Of a stretch of DNA of 5,625 nucleotides, positions 1 through 5,625 are shown in pieces. How positions within the stretch are numbered: position 1 is the first letter of the stretch; the number at the start of each line of letters is the position of its first letter. A program made the position numbers and the translations under genes. The notes beneath the pieces are model-generated. The model was not told the DNA's origin. It saw nothing but the letters and a program-made list of their open reading frames with translations, and did not search any database. Source of the stretch: Rhodospirillales bacterium (GTDB lineage: Bacteria; Pseudomonadota; Alphaproteobacteria; Geminicoccales; Geminicoccaceae); assembly GCA_007131045.1 (NCBI GenBank), contig SLRI01000584.1, positions 1-5,625 of the forward strand, given 5' to 3'.

Positions 1-660
1 GTCTGGTCGCCCGAGGTGCTGGGCGGCCGACGCGACAGTGTCGAGCTCTGCCGCGCCCGCGAACTCCGCCCGGTGATCGACGAGATCGACCTGTTGCTCG
101 ACATCCACTCGATGCAGCACGCCACCGAGCCCCTGATGCTCGCCGGCCCGCTGGCCAAGGGCCGCGAGCTCGCCCGGGCGGTGGGGGTGCCGGCCGTCGT
201 CGTCAGCGATGCGGGGCACGCGGCGGGCCGTCGGTTGCGCGACTACGGCGGCTTTGCCGATCCCGGCTCGGCGAAGAATGCGCTCCTGGTCGAATGCGGC
301 CAGCACTGGGAGGCCGAGGCCGGGCCGCGGGCGATCGAGACGGCGCTGCGCTTTCTTCAGGCGACTGGCAGCGTCGATCCCGAGGCTGGTGCCGATTTTC
401 TGCGGCAACGGCCGACACCACCGGCGCAGCGGCTGATCGAGGTGACCGAGGCCGTGACCGTCGCGACCGATCGGTTCGCCTTCGCCGAACCCTATCGCGG
501 CCTCGAGACGATCGAGAAGGCCGGCACGCAGATCGCCACCGACGGCGATCGGGTCATCCGCACGCCCTACGACGACTGCGTCTTGATCATGCCGTCCAGG
601 CGCCTTTGGCCGGGTCAGACCGCCGTCCGCCTCGGCCGCGAGCTGCCACCGACCGGCTGA
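1..660 (+). CDS. Succinylglutamate desuccinylase/aspartoacylase-family zinc hydrolase, 5' partial
   Basis: The frame is open from base 1 and ends at TGA 658-660, leaving 219 residues; the N-terminus lies outside the window. The family (AstE, aspartoacylase, DoeB-like deacylases) removes acyl groups from N-acylated amino acids with one zinc, in the cytoplasm. Visible evidence: DIHSMQ at fragment residues 34-39, whose His36 fits the third zinc ligand (the DLH of aspartoacylase), and VECGQHWE around Glu98, which fits the catalytic glutamate. The HxxE motif supplying the other two ligands should lie upstream of the window. The stretch after about residue 140 fits the C-terminal beta domain of the family. 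Family proteins are usually about 320-340 residues, so roughly 100 are missing. The next gene starts 80 bases downstream on the same strand. The family call is secure; the substrate is unknown, and N-acyl amino acids or acyl-diaminobutyrate-like compounds are both possible. Confidence 0.88.
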   Translation, partial: VWSPEVLGGRRDSVELCRARELRPVIDEIDLLLDIHSMQHATEPLMLAGPLAKGRELARAVGVPAVVVSDAGHAAGRRLRDYGGFADPGSAKNALLVECGQHWEAEAGPRAIETALRFLQATGSVDPEAGADFLRQRPTPPAQRLIEVTEAVTVATDRFAFAEPYRGLETIEKAGTQIATDGDRVIRTPYDDCVLIMPSRRLWPGQTAVRLGRELPPTG

Positions 661-726
661 CCTGCCGCATCGTCCGACTTGCGATGGGCCCGCACTTCGA
701 AGAAGCTCGATGCCACCCGAGTGAAA

Positions 727-732
727 AGGAGG
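727..732 (+). promoter_or_regulatory. Strong ribosome binding site of the cyclase gene
   Basis: AGGAGG at 727-732, within AAAAGGAGGAA (724-734), is a near-perfect anti-16S match placed 8 nt before the GTG at 741. It decides the start: the same frame is open far upstream, with an in-frame ATG at 684, but that ATG has no Shine-Dalgarno sequence and would put an ordinary polar stretch in front of the Tat signal. Confidence 0.85.
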
Positions 733-740
733 AACGCGAA

Positions 741-1562
741 GTGTGTGTACCGGGCTGTCACGAGAGCATCGTCCACCGCCTGAGCCGGCGCCGGCTGTTC
801 GTCGGGAGTGCGGCCATGGCGGCCGCGACCGCCGTCATGGCGCCGCGCGCCCCGGCCTTCGCGCAGTCACCGGCGAGCTTCTCGCGCGTGGTCGACCTGA
901 CCCACACACTGCCGCCGGATTTCCCCACCTATTTCGGCGAGCCGGGCCTTTCGCTCGAGCAGGTCTTCGACTTCGCCGATGACGGCTTCAACCTCAAAGA
1001 ATGGCACCTCAACGAGCACACCGGCACGCATCTCGATGCGCCCATCCACTTCTCGGCCGACGGGCAGACCGCGGATGCGATCCCGGTCGAGAACCTGGTG
1101 GTGCCGCTCGCCGTGATCGACATCCGGGCCAAGGCCGAGGCGGATCCCGACGCCCAGGTGACGCCGGACGACATCCGCGCCTGGATCAGCGAGCACGGGG
1201 CGATCCCGGACGGCGCCTGCATCGCCATGCGCTCGGGCTGGGACCGCTTCGCCACCGACCAGCGCTTCCGCAACGCCGACGACGAGGGGGTGATGCACTT
1301 TCCGGGCTTCCACCTGGAGGCTGCCGAGATGCTGATGGAGGAGGCCAACGTCATCGGCATGGCTGTCGACACGCTGTCGCTGGATTACGGCCCATCGGCC
1401 GATTTCGCCACCCACTATGCCTGGCTGCCGACCAATCGCTGGGGGCTCGAATGCGTCGCCAATCTCGGCGACCTGCCGGCTACAGGCGCCACGCTGGTCG
1501 TGGGTTCCCCCAAGATCCAGGGTGCGACGGGCGGCCCGAGCCGGGTGATCGCCCTGGTTTGA
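741..1562 (+). CDS. Tat-exported cyclase-family (kynurenine formamidase-like) metal hydrolase
   Basis: This 273-residue protein belongs to the cyclase family (PF04199), which includes bacterial kynurenine formamidase KynB and isatin hydrolase; these open amide or lactam bonds with Zn or Mn. The motif HTGTHLDAPIH lies at residues 93-103. His93, His97 and Asp99 are expected metal ligands and His103 the expected catalytic histidine. His225 and Glu237 stand 12 residues apart, the spacing of the remaining KynB ligands, so the active site looks complete. The N-terminus carries a Tat signal: SRRRLF at 15-20, a hydrophobic stretch at about 19-34, and a probable signal peptidase site after AFA at 39-41. 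KynB itself is cytoplasmic and about 210 residues long, so this is an exported relative. Two cysteines (Cys2, Cys6) precede the twin arginines. The GTG start is chosen for its strong Shine-Dalgarno sequence. The substrate is unknown; kynurenine formamidase activity is not implied, since no tryptophan-degradation genes are present. Confidence 0.9.
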   Translation: MCVPGCHESIVHRLSRRRLFVGSAAMAAATAVMAPRAPAFAQSPASFSRVVDLTHTLPPDFPTYFGEPGLSLEQVFDFADDGFNLKEWHLNEHTGTHLDAPIHFSADGQTADAIPVENLVVPLAVIDIRAKAEADPDAQVTPDDIRAWISEHGAIPDGACIAMRSGWDRFATDQRFRNADDEGVMHFPGFHLEAAEMLMEEANVIGMAVDTLSLDYGPSADFATHYAWLPTNRWGLECVANLGDLPATGATLVVGSPKIQGATGGPSRVIALV

Positions 1563-1569
1563 GGCCAAA

Positions 1570-1604
1570 GCGGCGTGCCCTCGATCGGCTCGAGGGCACG
1601 CCGC
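1570..1604. terminator. Bidirectional hairpin terminator between convergent genes
   Basis: A perfect 15-bp inverted repeat (arms 1570-1584 and 1590-1604, GCGGCGTGCCCTCGA and its complement) encloses a 5-nt loop, TCGGC. It begins 8 bases after the cyclase stop and lies 5 bases beyond the binding-protein stop on the other strand, so it fills the convergent gap. The T-runs are poor: only TTT follows the stem on the minus strand and none on the plus strand. It may therefore end transcription weakly, work with Rho, or mainly protect the 3' ends of both mRNAs. Confidence 0.82.
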
Positions 1605-1608
1605 GTGC

Positions 1609-2595
1609 TCAGTTCAAGGCCTCGTCGGTCACCATGTGGGTCCAGGCACCTTCCGGCTCCCGGGTGATCACCGGATCGGAGCCGGCTGCGAGTAGGGTCT
1701 CGACCGTCCGGTTGTAGTCCTCGGGATCGAGCTCGCCCGTCGAGCCCTCGACCAGGAGCGCCACCTCGCCCATCATGCGGATCTGGTGGTGCTCCTGCTG
1801 CGCGCCGGTCTCGTCGTATTCGAGTACGATCATCGCCGCTTCCTCGGGGTTCTCGACGGCCCACTGCCAGCCCTGCATCGAGGCCCGCACGAAGCGCGCC
1901 ATCTTCTCGACGAATTCGGGATCCTCGAGCCGCTCCTCGCGGACATAGAGCCCGTCCTCGAGCGTGGACACATTCATGTCCTCGTACTTGAAGACGGTGA
2001 GGTCGTCCTCGCTGAACCCGGCGTCGATCACCTGCCAGTACTCGTTGTAGGTCATGGTCGAGATGCAGGCGGCCTGGTTCTGCAACAGCGGGTCGACGTT
2101 GAAGCCCTGGCGCAGCACGGTGACCCCATCCTCGCCTCCGTCGGTCGGGATGCCGAGGCTCGCCATCCAGGAGAGGAAGGGGTACTCGTTGCCGAAGAAC
2201 CAGACGCCCAGGGTCTCGCCCGGGAAGTCCTCGACCGAGGTGACGCCGGAATCGTTGCGGCAGGTGAGCATCATGCCCGAGCGCTTGAACGGCTGGGCGA
2301 TGTTGACCAGCGGCAGGCCGGCCTCGCGCGCGGCCAGGGCCGCCGGCATCCATTCGACGATGACGTCGGCACCGCCGCCGGCGAGGACCTGCGGCGGGGC
2401 GATGTCCGGGCCGCCGGGGTTGATCGTGACGTCGAGGTCTTCCGCCTCGTAGAAGCCCTCGTGCAGGGCCACGTAGTAGCCGGCGAACTGCGCCTGGGTC
2501 ACCCATTTGAGCTGCAGGGTCACCTCGTCCGCCGCTGTCGCGGTGCCGCCGGCGAGCAGAGCGATCGCCGAAGCTCCCAAAAACAAACGCTTCAT
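1609..2595 (-). CDS. ABC transporter periplasmic substrate-binding protein, THI5/NMT1-like (putative pyrimidine-type ligand)
   Basis: This 328-residue protein starts at ATG 2595 behind GGGAG with a 7-nt spacer. A Sec signal peptide is clear: MKR, a hydrophobic core, and probable cleavage after ATA at residues 19-21. The mature protein opens with LQLKWVTQAQFAGYYVA (27-43), the hallmark of the THI5/NMT1-like binding proteins (SsuA/ThiY/RibY group). GGPDIAPPQVLAGGGADV (61-78) and an acidic C-terminal half follow. Members bind flat heterocycles such as thiamine pyrimidine precursors or riboflavin; aromatic residues in this region (Trp31, Tyr40, Tyr41, Trp82) are plausible ring-stacking positions. 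It is the last gene of the operon, 33 nt after permease B, with its own good ribosome binding site, which fits the excess of binding protein that importers usually need. Given the dihydropyrimidinase at the head of the visible operon, uracil, thymine, a dihydropyrimidine or a hydantoin is the best ligand guess. The family call is secure; the ligand is inference. Confidence 0.9.
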   Translation of the reverse strand: MKRLFLGASAIALLAGGTATAADEVTLQLKWVTQAQFAGYYVALHEGFYEAEDLDVTINPGGPDIAPPQVLAGGGADVIVEWMPAALAAREAGLPLVNIAQPFKRSGMMLTCRNDSGVTSVEDFPGETLGVWFFGNEYPFLSWMASLGIPTDGGEDGVTVLRQGFNVDPLLQNQAACISTMTYNEYWQVIDAGFSEDDLTVFKYEDMNVSTLEDGLYVREERLEDPEFVEKMARFVRASMQGWQWAVENPEEAAMIVLEYDETGAQQEHHQIRMMGEVALLVEGSTGELDPEDYNRTVETLLAAGSDPVITREPEGAWTHMVTDEALN

Positions 2596-2602
2596 CTCGT
2601 GT

Positions 2603-2607
2603 CTCCC
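2603..2607 (-). promoter_or_regulatory. Ribosome binding site of the substrate-binding protein
   Basis: On the minus strand GGGAG (2607-2603) stands 7 nt before ATG 2595. It lies in the 33-nt gap after permease B, the only true intergenic gap inside this operon, so the binding protein can be translated independently of its upstream neighbour. Confidence 0.7.
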
Positions 2608-2628
2608 GTTGTTGAAGAGTGTCGTCCT

Positions 2629-3471
2629 CTAGCCCCGCTGCGACGGGTGCCAGAAGGTCACCATCCGCTCGACCAGGGCGACGAGCCCGTAGAACGACGA
2701 GCCGACCACGGCGGCGACGGTGATCTCGGCCCACACCATGTCGAGCTGCAGCCGGCCGACCTCGGTCGAGATCCGAAAGCCCATGCCGACGGTCGGCGAG
2801 CCGAAGAACTCCGCGACGATGGCACCGATCAATGCCAGTGTCGTGCAGATTTTCAAGCCGTTGAAGAGAAAAGGTGACGCCGCCGGCAACCGCAATTTGA
2901 AGAGTGTTTGCCAGTAGCTCGCGGCATAGGTGCGCATCAGGTCGCGCTGCAGGTGGTCGGTGGTGATGAGGCCCTGAACGCTGTTCACCAGCATTGGAAA
3001 AAAGCACATGAGGACCACCACGGCGGCCTTGGACTGCCAGTCGAAGCCGAACCACATGACCATGATCGGCGCCATGCCGATGATCGGCAGGGCGGCGACG
3101 AAATTGCCGACCGGCAGGAGGCCGCGGCGCAGGAACGGCAACCGATCGACAGCGATGGCGACCAGGATCGCACTGCCGCAGCCGATGGCGTAGCCGGTCA
3201 AGGCCCCCTTCACGAAGGTCTGAACGAGGTCGGCCCAGAGGATCGGCAGGCTGGCGGCGAACCGCGCACCGATCGCCGAGGGCGCCGGCAGCAGCACCGG
3301 GCTGACCGCGAAGCCACGGACCAGGAGCTCCCAGAGCACCAGGAGCGTGACCCCGAAGAGCAGCGGCTGCAGCAGGCCGACCAGGCGGTTCTGCGGCAGC
3401 TTCGAGAGCCGGACGTTGAACCACCAGGCCGAGGCCCAGATGGCCAGGGCACCGACCACGAGCGTGTTCAA
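2629..3471 (-). CDS. ABC transporter permease B (NitT/TauT/ThiX type)
   Basis: This 280-residue inner-membrane protein belongs to the binding-protein-dependent transport permease family (SsuC/TauC/ThiX-like, PF00528). Hydrophobic segments lie at about residues 3-18, 33-53, 84-108, 118-140, 147-167, 205-222 and 246-266. The cytoplasmic EAA-like coupling loop is at about 182-200 (YAASYWQTLFKLRLPAASP), with the glycine of the consensus replaced by Ser185. VLLPAPSAI (59-67) before the core domain is typical of the NitT/TauT permeases. The start is a TTG at 3471 that overlaps the stop of permease A as TTGA, a 4-nt overlap indicating coupled translation. GGGAG 7 nt upstream supports it; no ATG or GTG gives a better fit. 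The partner is probably permease A, giving a heterodimeric channel. The gene ends at TAG 2631-2629. Confidence 0.9.
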   Translation of the reverse strand: MNTLVVGALAIWASAWWFNVRLSKLPQNRLVGLLQPLLFGVTLLVLWELLVRGFAVSPVLLPAPSAIGARFAASLPILWADLVQTFVKGALTGYAIGCGSAILVAIAVDRLPFLRRGLLPVGNFVAALPIIGMAPIMVMWFGFDWQSKAAVVVLMCFFPMLVNSVQGLITTDHLQRDLMRTYAASYWQTLFKLRLPAASPFLFNGLKICTTLALIGAIVAEFFGSPTVGMGFRISTEVGRLQLDMVWAEITVAAVVGSSFYGLVALVERMVTFWHPSQRG

Positions 3472-4352
3472 GGTCTGGCTCCCATGAGCCGCCCGGTGAC
3501 GCGCTCGGCGAGGCCGACGAGGGCGACCAGCGAGGCCGCCAGGATCGAGGCCATGACCAGGGCGGACCAGATCTGCACGGTCTGCCCGTAATAGCTGCCC
3601 GAGAGCATGCGCGCACCCAGGCCAGCGACGGCGCCGGTCGGCAATTCTCCGATGATCGCCCCCACGAGGCTGGCCGCTACCGCCACCTTCAAGGAGGCGA
3701 AGAGGAAGGGCAATGCTGCCGGCCAGCGCAGCCTGGCAAAGGTCTGGGTGCGGCTCGCGTTCCAGGTGTGCATCTGATCGAGCAGCATCCGATCGGGGCT
3801 GCGCAACCCCTTCACCATGCCGACGGCGACCGGAAAGAACGAGAGATACATCGAGATCACCGCCTTGGGCAGCAGCCCGGTGAGGCCGAGAGACGCGAGC
3901 ACGACGATGATCATCGGTGCTATGGCGAGGATCGGGATGGTCTGGCTGGCGATCACCCAGGGCATGACGCTCGCGTCCATCGCCCGGTTGTGGACGATGG
4001 CGACGGCGAGCAGGATGCCGAGTGCCGTTCCCATAGCGAAGCCCAGGAGCGTCGCCGAAAGCGTGATCCAGGCGTGATGGACGAGGCTGCGCCTCGAGGT
4101 CGGCGCCACCTCGACCGTGGTCTTCCAGAACTCGGCCGTCACCTGGTGCGGTGCCGGCAGTCGCGGCCGGTCCTGGCTCCAGGTCGCCGCCACCAGGTCG
4201 TCGAAGCCGAGCGTGACCCCCTGCCGCCCCGCCTGATCATAGGCCCAGGGCGCATTGAGCACGACCGCCATCAGGTACCAAAGGGCGATGATGAAGCCGA
4301 CGACCGTGAGCACCGGCAAGGTGTTGCCCGAGAGGAGACGCTGGAGGATCAC
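3468..4352 (-). CDS. ABC transporter permease A (NitT/TauT/ThiX type)
   Basis: This 294-residue inner-membrane permease is of the same family as permease B but clearly divergent from it. Hydrophobic segments lie at about 12-33, 95-120, 130-156, 163-182, 221-236 and 260-282. The cytoplasmic EAA-like loop is at about 195-215, ending in the LRWPAALPFLF pattern that meets the ATPase. Between the first two segments is a long polar stretch (about 34-92) containing RLPAPHQV, the counterpart of the LPAPSAI of permease B but preceded by about 30 extra residues; from topology it is probably periplasmic. The start is GTG 4352, only 2 nt after the ATPase stop, with no strong Shine-Dalgarno sequence, so translation is probably coupled to the ATPase gene. 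It overlaps permease B by 4 nt. Two unlike permeases in one operon suggest a heterodimer rather than the homodimer common in SsuC or TauC systems. Confidence 0.9.
   Translation of the reverse strand: MILQRLLSGNTLPVLTVVGFIIALWYLMAVVLNAPWAYDQAGRQGVTLGFDDLVAATWSQDRPRLPAPHQVTAEFWKTTVEVAPTSRRSLVHHAWITLSATLLGFAMGTALGILLAVAIVHNRAMDASVMPWVIASQTIPILAIAPMIIVVLASLGLTGLLPKAVISMYLSFFPVAVGMVKGLRSPDRMLLDQMHTWNASRTQTFARLRWPAALPFLFASLKVAVAASLVGAIIGELPTGAVAGLGARMLSGSYYGQTVQIWSALVMASILAASLVALVGLAERVTGRLMGARP
3479..3483 (-). promoter_or_regulatory. Ribosome binding site supporting the TTG start of permease B
   Basis: On the minus strand GGGAG (3483-3479) lies inside the end of permease A, 7 nt before TTG 3471. 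Motif and spacing are the same as for the binding-protein gene downstream, which makes the rare TTG start credible. Confidence 0.6.
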
Positions 4353-4354
4353 TA

Positions 4355-5152
4355 CTAGATCTCGTCGCCGAGGCCGGCCCGGAGGCCATCGCGCACCCGG
4401 GCCGCGATCTCGAGGAAGTCCCGGCTTTCCCGGATGTGCAGCGGCCGGTCGTCCGGCGAGAGCGTGCTCTCGATCACGTCGGTGACCCGCCCCGGCCGCG
4501 GCGACATGACGACGATCCGGGTCGAGAGAAAGACGGCTTCCGGGATCGAGTGGGTGACGAAGCCGATGGTCTTCTCGGTCCGCCGCCAGAGCGCCAGCAA
4601 CTGCTCGTTCAGCTTGTCGCGGACGATCTCGTCGAGCGCCCCGAAGGGCTCGTCCATCAAGAGGATGTCGGCATCGAAGGCGAGGGCCCGGGCGATCGAG
4701 GCGCGCTGCTGCATGCCGCCCGAGAGCTGCCAGGGATGCTTGCCCTCGAAGCCTTCGAGCTCGACCAGGGCCATGACCCGGCGGACCCGCTCGCGCTGCT
4801 CGGCCCGGGAGTAACCCATGATCTCCAGCGGCAGGCGGATATTCGCCTCGATCGTCCGCCAGGGGAAGAGGCCCGCCGCCTGAAAGACGTAGCCGTAGGC
4901 CCGCTTCTGCCGGGCTTCGGCCGGGCTCATCCCGTTGACCCGGATGCTGCCCGAGGTCGGCTGCTCGAGGTCGGCCGCGACCCTCAAGAACGTCGTCTTG
5001 CCGCAGCCCGAGGGGCCGATGAACGAGACGAAATCGCCCTTCTCGACCACCAGATCGACATCGGAGAGGGCATGCACCGGCCCGTCATTGGTCTCGAAGG
5101 TCAAGGACAGGCCCCGCGCTTCGATGACCGGAGCCCGCGCGCCAGCGGTCAT
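4355..5152 (-). CDS. ABC transporter ATP-binding protein (NitT/TauT/SsuB type)
   Basis: This 265-residue cytoplasmic ATPase powers the importer formed by the next three genes. All nucleotide-binding motifs are intact: Walker A GPSGCGKT (46-53), Q-loop Gln91 in YVFQAAGLFPW, signature LSGGMQQR (143-150), Walker B ILLMDE (163-168) with catalytic Glu168, D-loop ALD (172-174) and switch His201 in VTHS. The LFPWRT after the Q-loop and the MDEPFGALDE form are characteristic of the SsuB/TauB/NrtD group. The length is normal and there is no added regulatory domain. The start ATG 5152 lies 6 nt after the dihydropyrimidinase stop without a clear Shine-Dalgarno sequence, so coupled translation is likely. 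This tight linkage is the main argument that the transporter feeds the dihydropyrimidinase. Confidence 0.94.
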   Translation of the reverse strand: MTAGARAPVIEARGLSLTFETNDGPVHALSDVDLVVEKGDFVSFIGPSGCGKTTFLRVAADLEQPTSGSIRVNGMSPAEARQKRAYGYVFQAAGLFPWRTIEANIRLPLEIMGYSRAEQRERVRRVMALVELEGFEGKHPWQLSGGMQQRASIARALAFDADILLMDEPFGALDEIVRDKLNEQLLALWRRTEKTIGFVTHSIPEAVFLSTRIVVMSPRPGRVTDVIESTLSPDDRPLHIRESRDFLEIAARVRDGLRAGLGDEI

Positions 5153-5158
5153 GCGTGA

Positions 5159-5625
5159 TCAGACGCCCGACGGAATGTTGGTCGGATCACGCTCCACCCG
5201 CCTCGGTGCCGTCAGCTCCTTCCACTTCGACAACGCCTGGTGCGGCGCCGGGAAGGCCGGCCGCGGCACGAAGCGCCCGCGCCCCGCCTGCGGCTGGCTG
5301 TTTTGCCCGTCCGCCCAGACGATCTCGCCGCGGCTCAGCGTGTAGCGCGGCAAGGCTGTCACCTTGACCCCCTCGAACACGTTGTAGTCGATGATCGACT
5401 TCTGCGAGGCGGCGGTGATGGTCTTCGAGAGCTTGGGGTCCCAGACCACGATATCGGCGTCCGCCCCTTCGACGATCGCCCCCTTCTTCGGATAGACGTT
5501 CAAGATCTTGGCGATATTGGTCGAGGTGACGGCGACGAACTCGTTGGGCGTCAACCTGCCGGTCTCGACCCCGTTGGTCCAGAGCACGGCGAGGCGATCC
5601 TCGAGCCCGCCGGTGCCGTTGGGGA
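5159..5625 (-). CDS. hydA: Dihydropyrimidinase / D-hydantoinase, C-terminal part (5' end outside window)
   Basis: The C-terminal 154 residues are present; the gene runs off the right edge and ends at TGA 5161-5159. Dihydropyrimidinase hydrolyses 5,6-dihydrouracil or dihydrothymine to N-carbamoyl-beta-amino acids, the second step of reductive pyrimidine degradation; the same fold serves as D-hydantoinase. The visible part opens with PNGTGGLEDRL, the conserved segment whose Asn contacts the substrate ring in this family. It continues with GADADIVVWDPK (about 74-85), where the small beta-sandwich domain resumes, then IIDYNVFEG (about 97-105), LSRGEIVW and the tail GRGRFVPRPAF, all typical of dihydropyrimidinases rather than allantoinases or dihydroorotases. 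Family members are about 460-490 residues, so roughly a third is visible; the metal ligands and carbamylated lysine lie outside. It is the first visible gene of the transporter operon. The family call is very firm; the choice between dihydropyrimidine and hydantoin as natural substrate is less so. Confidence 0.92.
   Translation of the reverse strand, partial: PNGTGGLEDRLAVLWTNGVETGRLTPNEFVAVTSTNIAKILNVYPKKGAIVEGADADIVVWDPKLSKTITAASQKSIIDYNVFEGVKVTALPRYTLSRGEIVWADGQNSQPQAGRGRFVPRPAFPAPHQALSKWKELTAPRRVERDPTNIPSGV

Noticed and set aside
294..740. In-frame upstream extension of the cyclase gene, including an ATG at 684
   Set aside because: It overlaps the end of the deacylase gene, has no ribosome binding site, gives low-complexity Arg/Asp-rich sequence, and would bury the Tat signal. 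GTG 741 has an excellent Shine-Dalgarno sequence.
661..740. Possible promoter (TTGCGA at 679-684) or small hairpin (CATCG 668-672 with CGATG 682-686) between the two plus-strand genes
   Set aside because: There is no convincing -10 box at the right distance, and the 5-bp stem with a 9-nt loop and no T-run is within chance at this GC content. The cyclase may be co-transcribed with the upstream gene.
867..1568. Minus-strand open frame opposite the cyclase gene
   Set aside because: The plus strand here encodes all expected KynB-type metal ligands; the antisense product has no recognisable family.
2596..2628. A thiamine (THI box) or FMN riboswitch before the binding-protein gene
   Set aside because: The gap is only 33 nt, far too short for either aptamer. 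The operon's true leader is outside the window.
1415..3616. A very long open frame on the minus strand spanning the binding protein and permease B in another frame (about 730 codons)
   Set aside because: Its product is rich in Arg, Gly and Pro with no recognisable domain. It overlaps two well-supported genes and is what high-GC codon usage produces in an alternate frame.
4436..5158. Long plus-strand open frames opposite the ATPase, permeases and binding protein (also at 1786-2877 and 3768-4358)
   Set aside because: They are antisense shadows of conserved genes, with skewed Arg/Asp/Gly/His composition and no domain.

Overview
The window is a compact, GC-rich, fully bacterial stretch. The gene content is typical of Alphaproteobacteria: a dihydropyrimidinase next to a NitT/TauT-type ABC importer with two permeases, a Tat-exported cyclase-family hydrolase, and an AstE/aspartoacylase-type deacylase. 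The phylum-level guess rests on gene content and composition only. There are seven protein genes, two of them cut by the window edges. I see no RNA gene, mobile element, CRISPR array or phage gene.

Layout. On the plus strand, positions 1-660 hold the C-terminal two thirds or so of a succinylglutamate desuccinylase/aspartoacylase-family zinc hydrolase. After an 80-base gap without a clear promoter, positions 741-1562 hold a Tat-exported cyclase-family (kynurenine formamidase-like) metal hydrolase. It begins at a GTG behind a very strong Shine-Dalgarno sequence. On the minus strand, read from the right edge leftwards, come the C-terminal third of a dihydropyrimidinase/D-hydantoinase (5625-5159), an ABC ATPase (5152-4355), permease A (4352-3468), permease B (3471-2629) and a THI5/NMT1-like periplasmic binding protein (2595-1609). 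The two gene groups converge on one perfect 15-bp inverted repeat (1570-1604), which probably terminates both.

Function. The minus-strand group reads as one operon with gaps of 6 and 2 nt, a 4-nt overlap, then 33 nt. The likely job is uptake of a pyrimidine- or hydantoin-like ring compound, followed by ring opening by the dihydropyrimidinase as in reductive pyrimidine catabolism. The substrate is inferred from the neighbouring enzyme and the binding-protein family; it cannot be read from the sequence. The plus-strand pair adds two more metal-dependent hydrolases that probably act on amide bonds, one of them predicted to be periplasmic. Whether they belong to the same pathway is open. Nothing here is clearly a new kind of system; the most interesting point is this combination of hydrolases around a dedicated importer.
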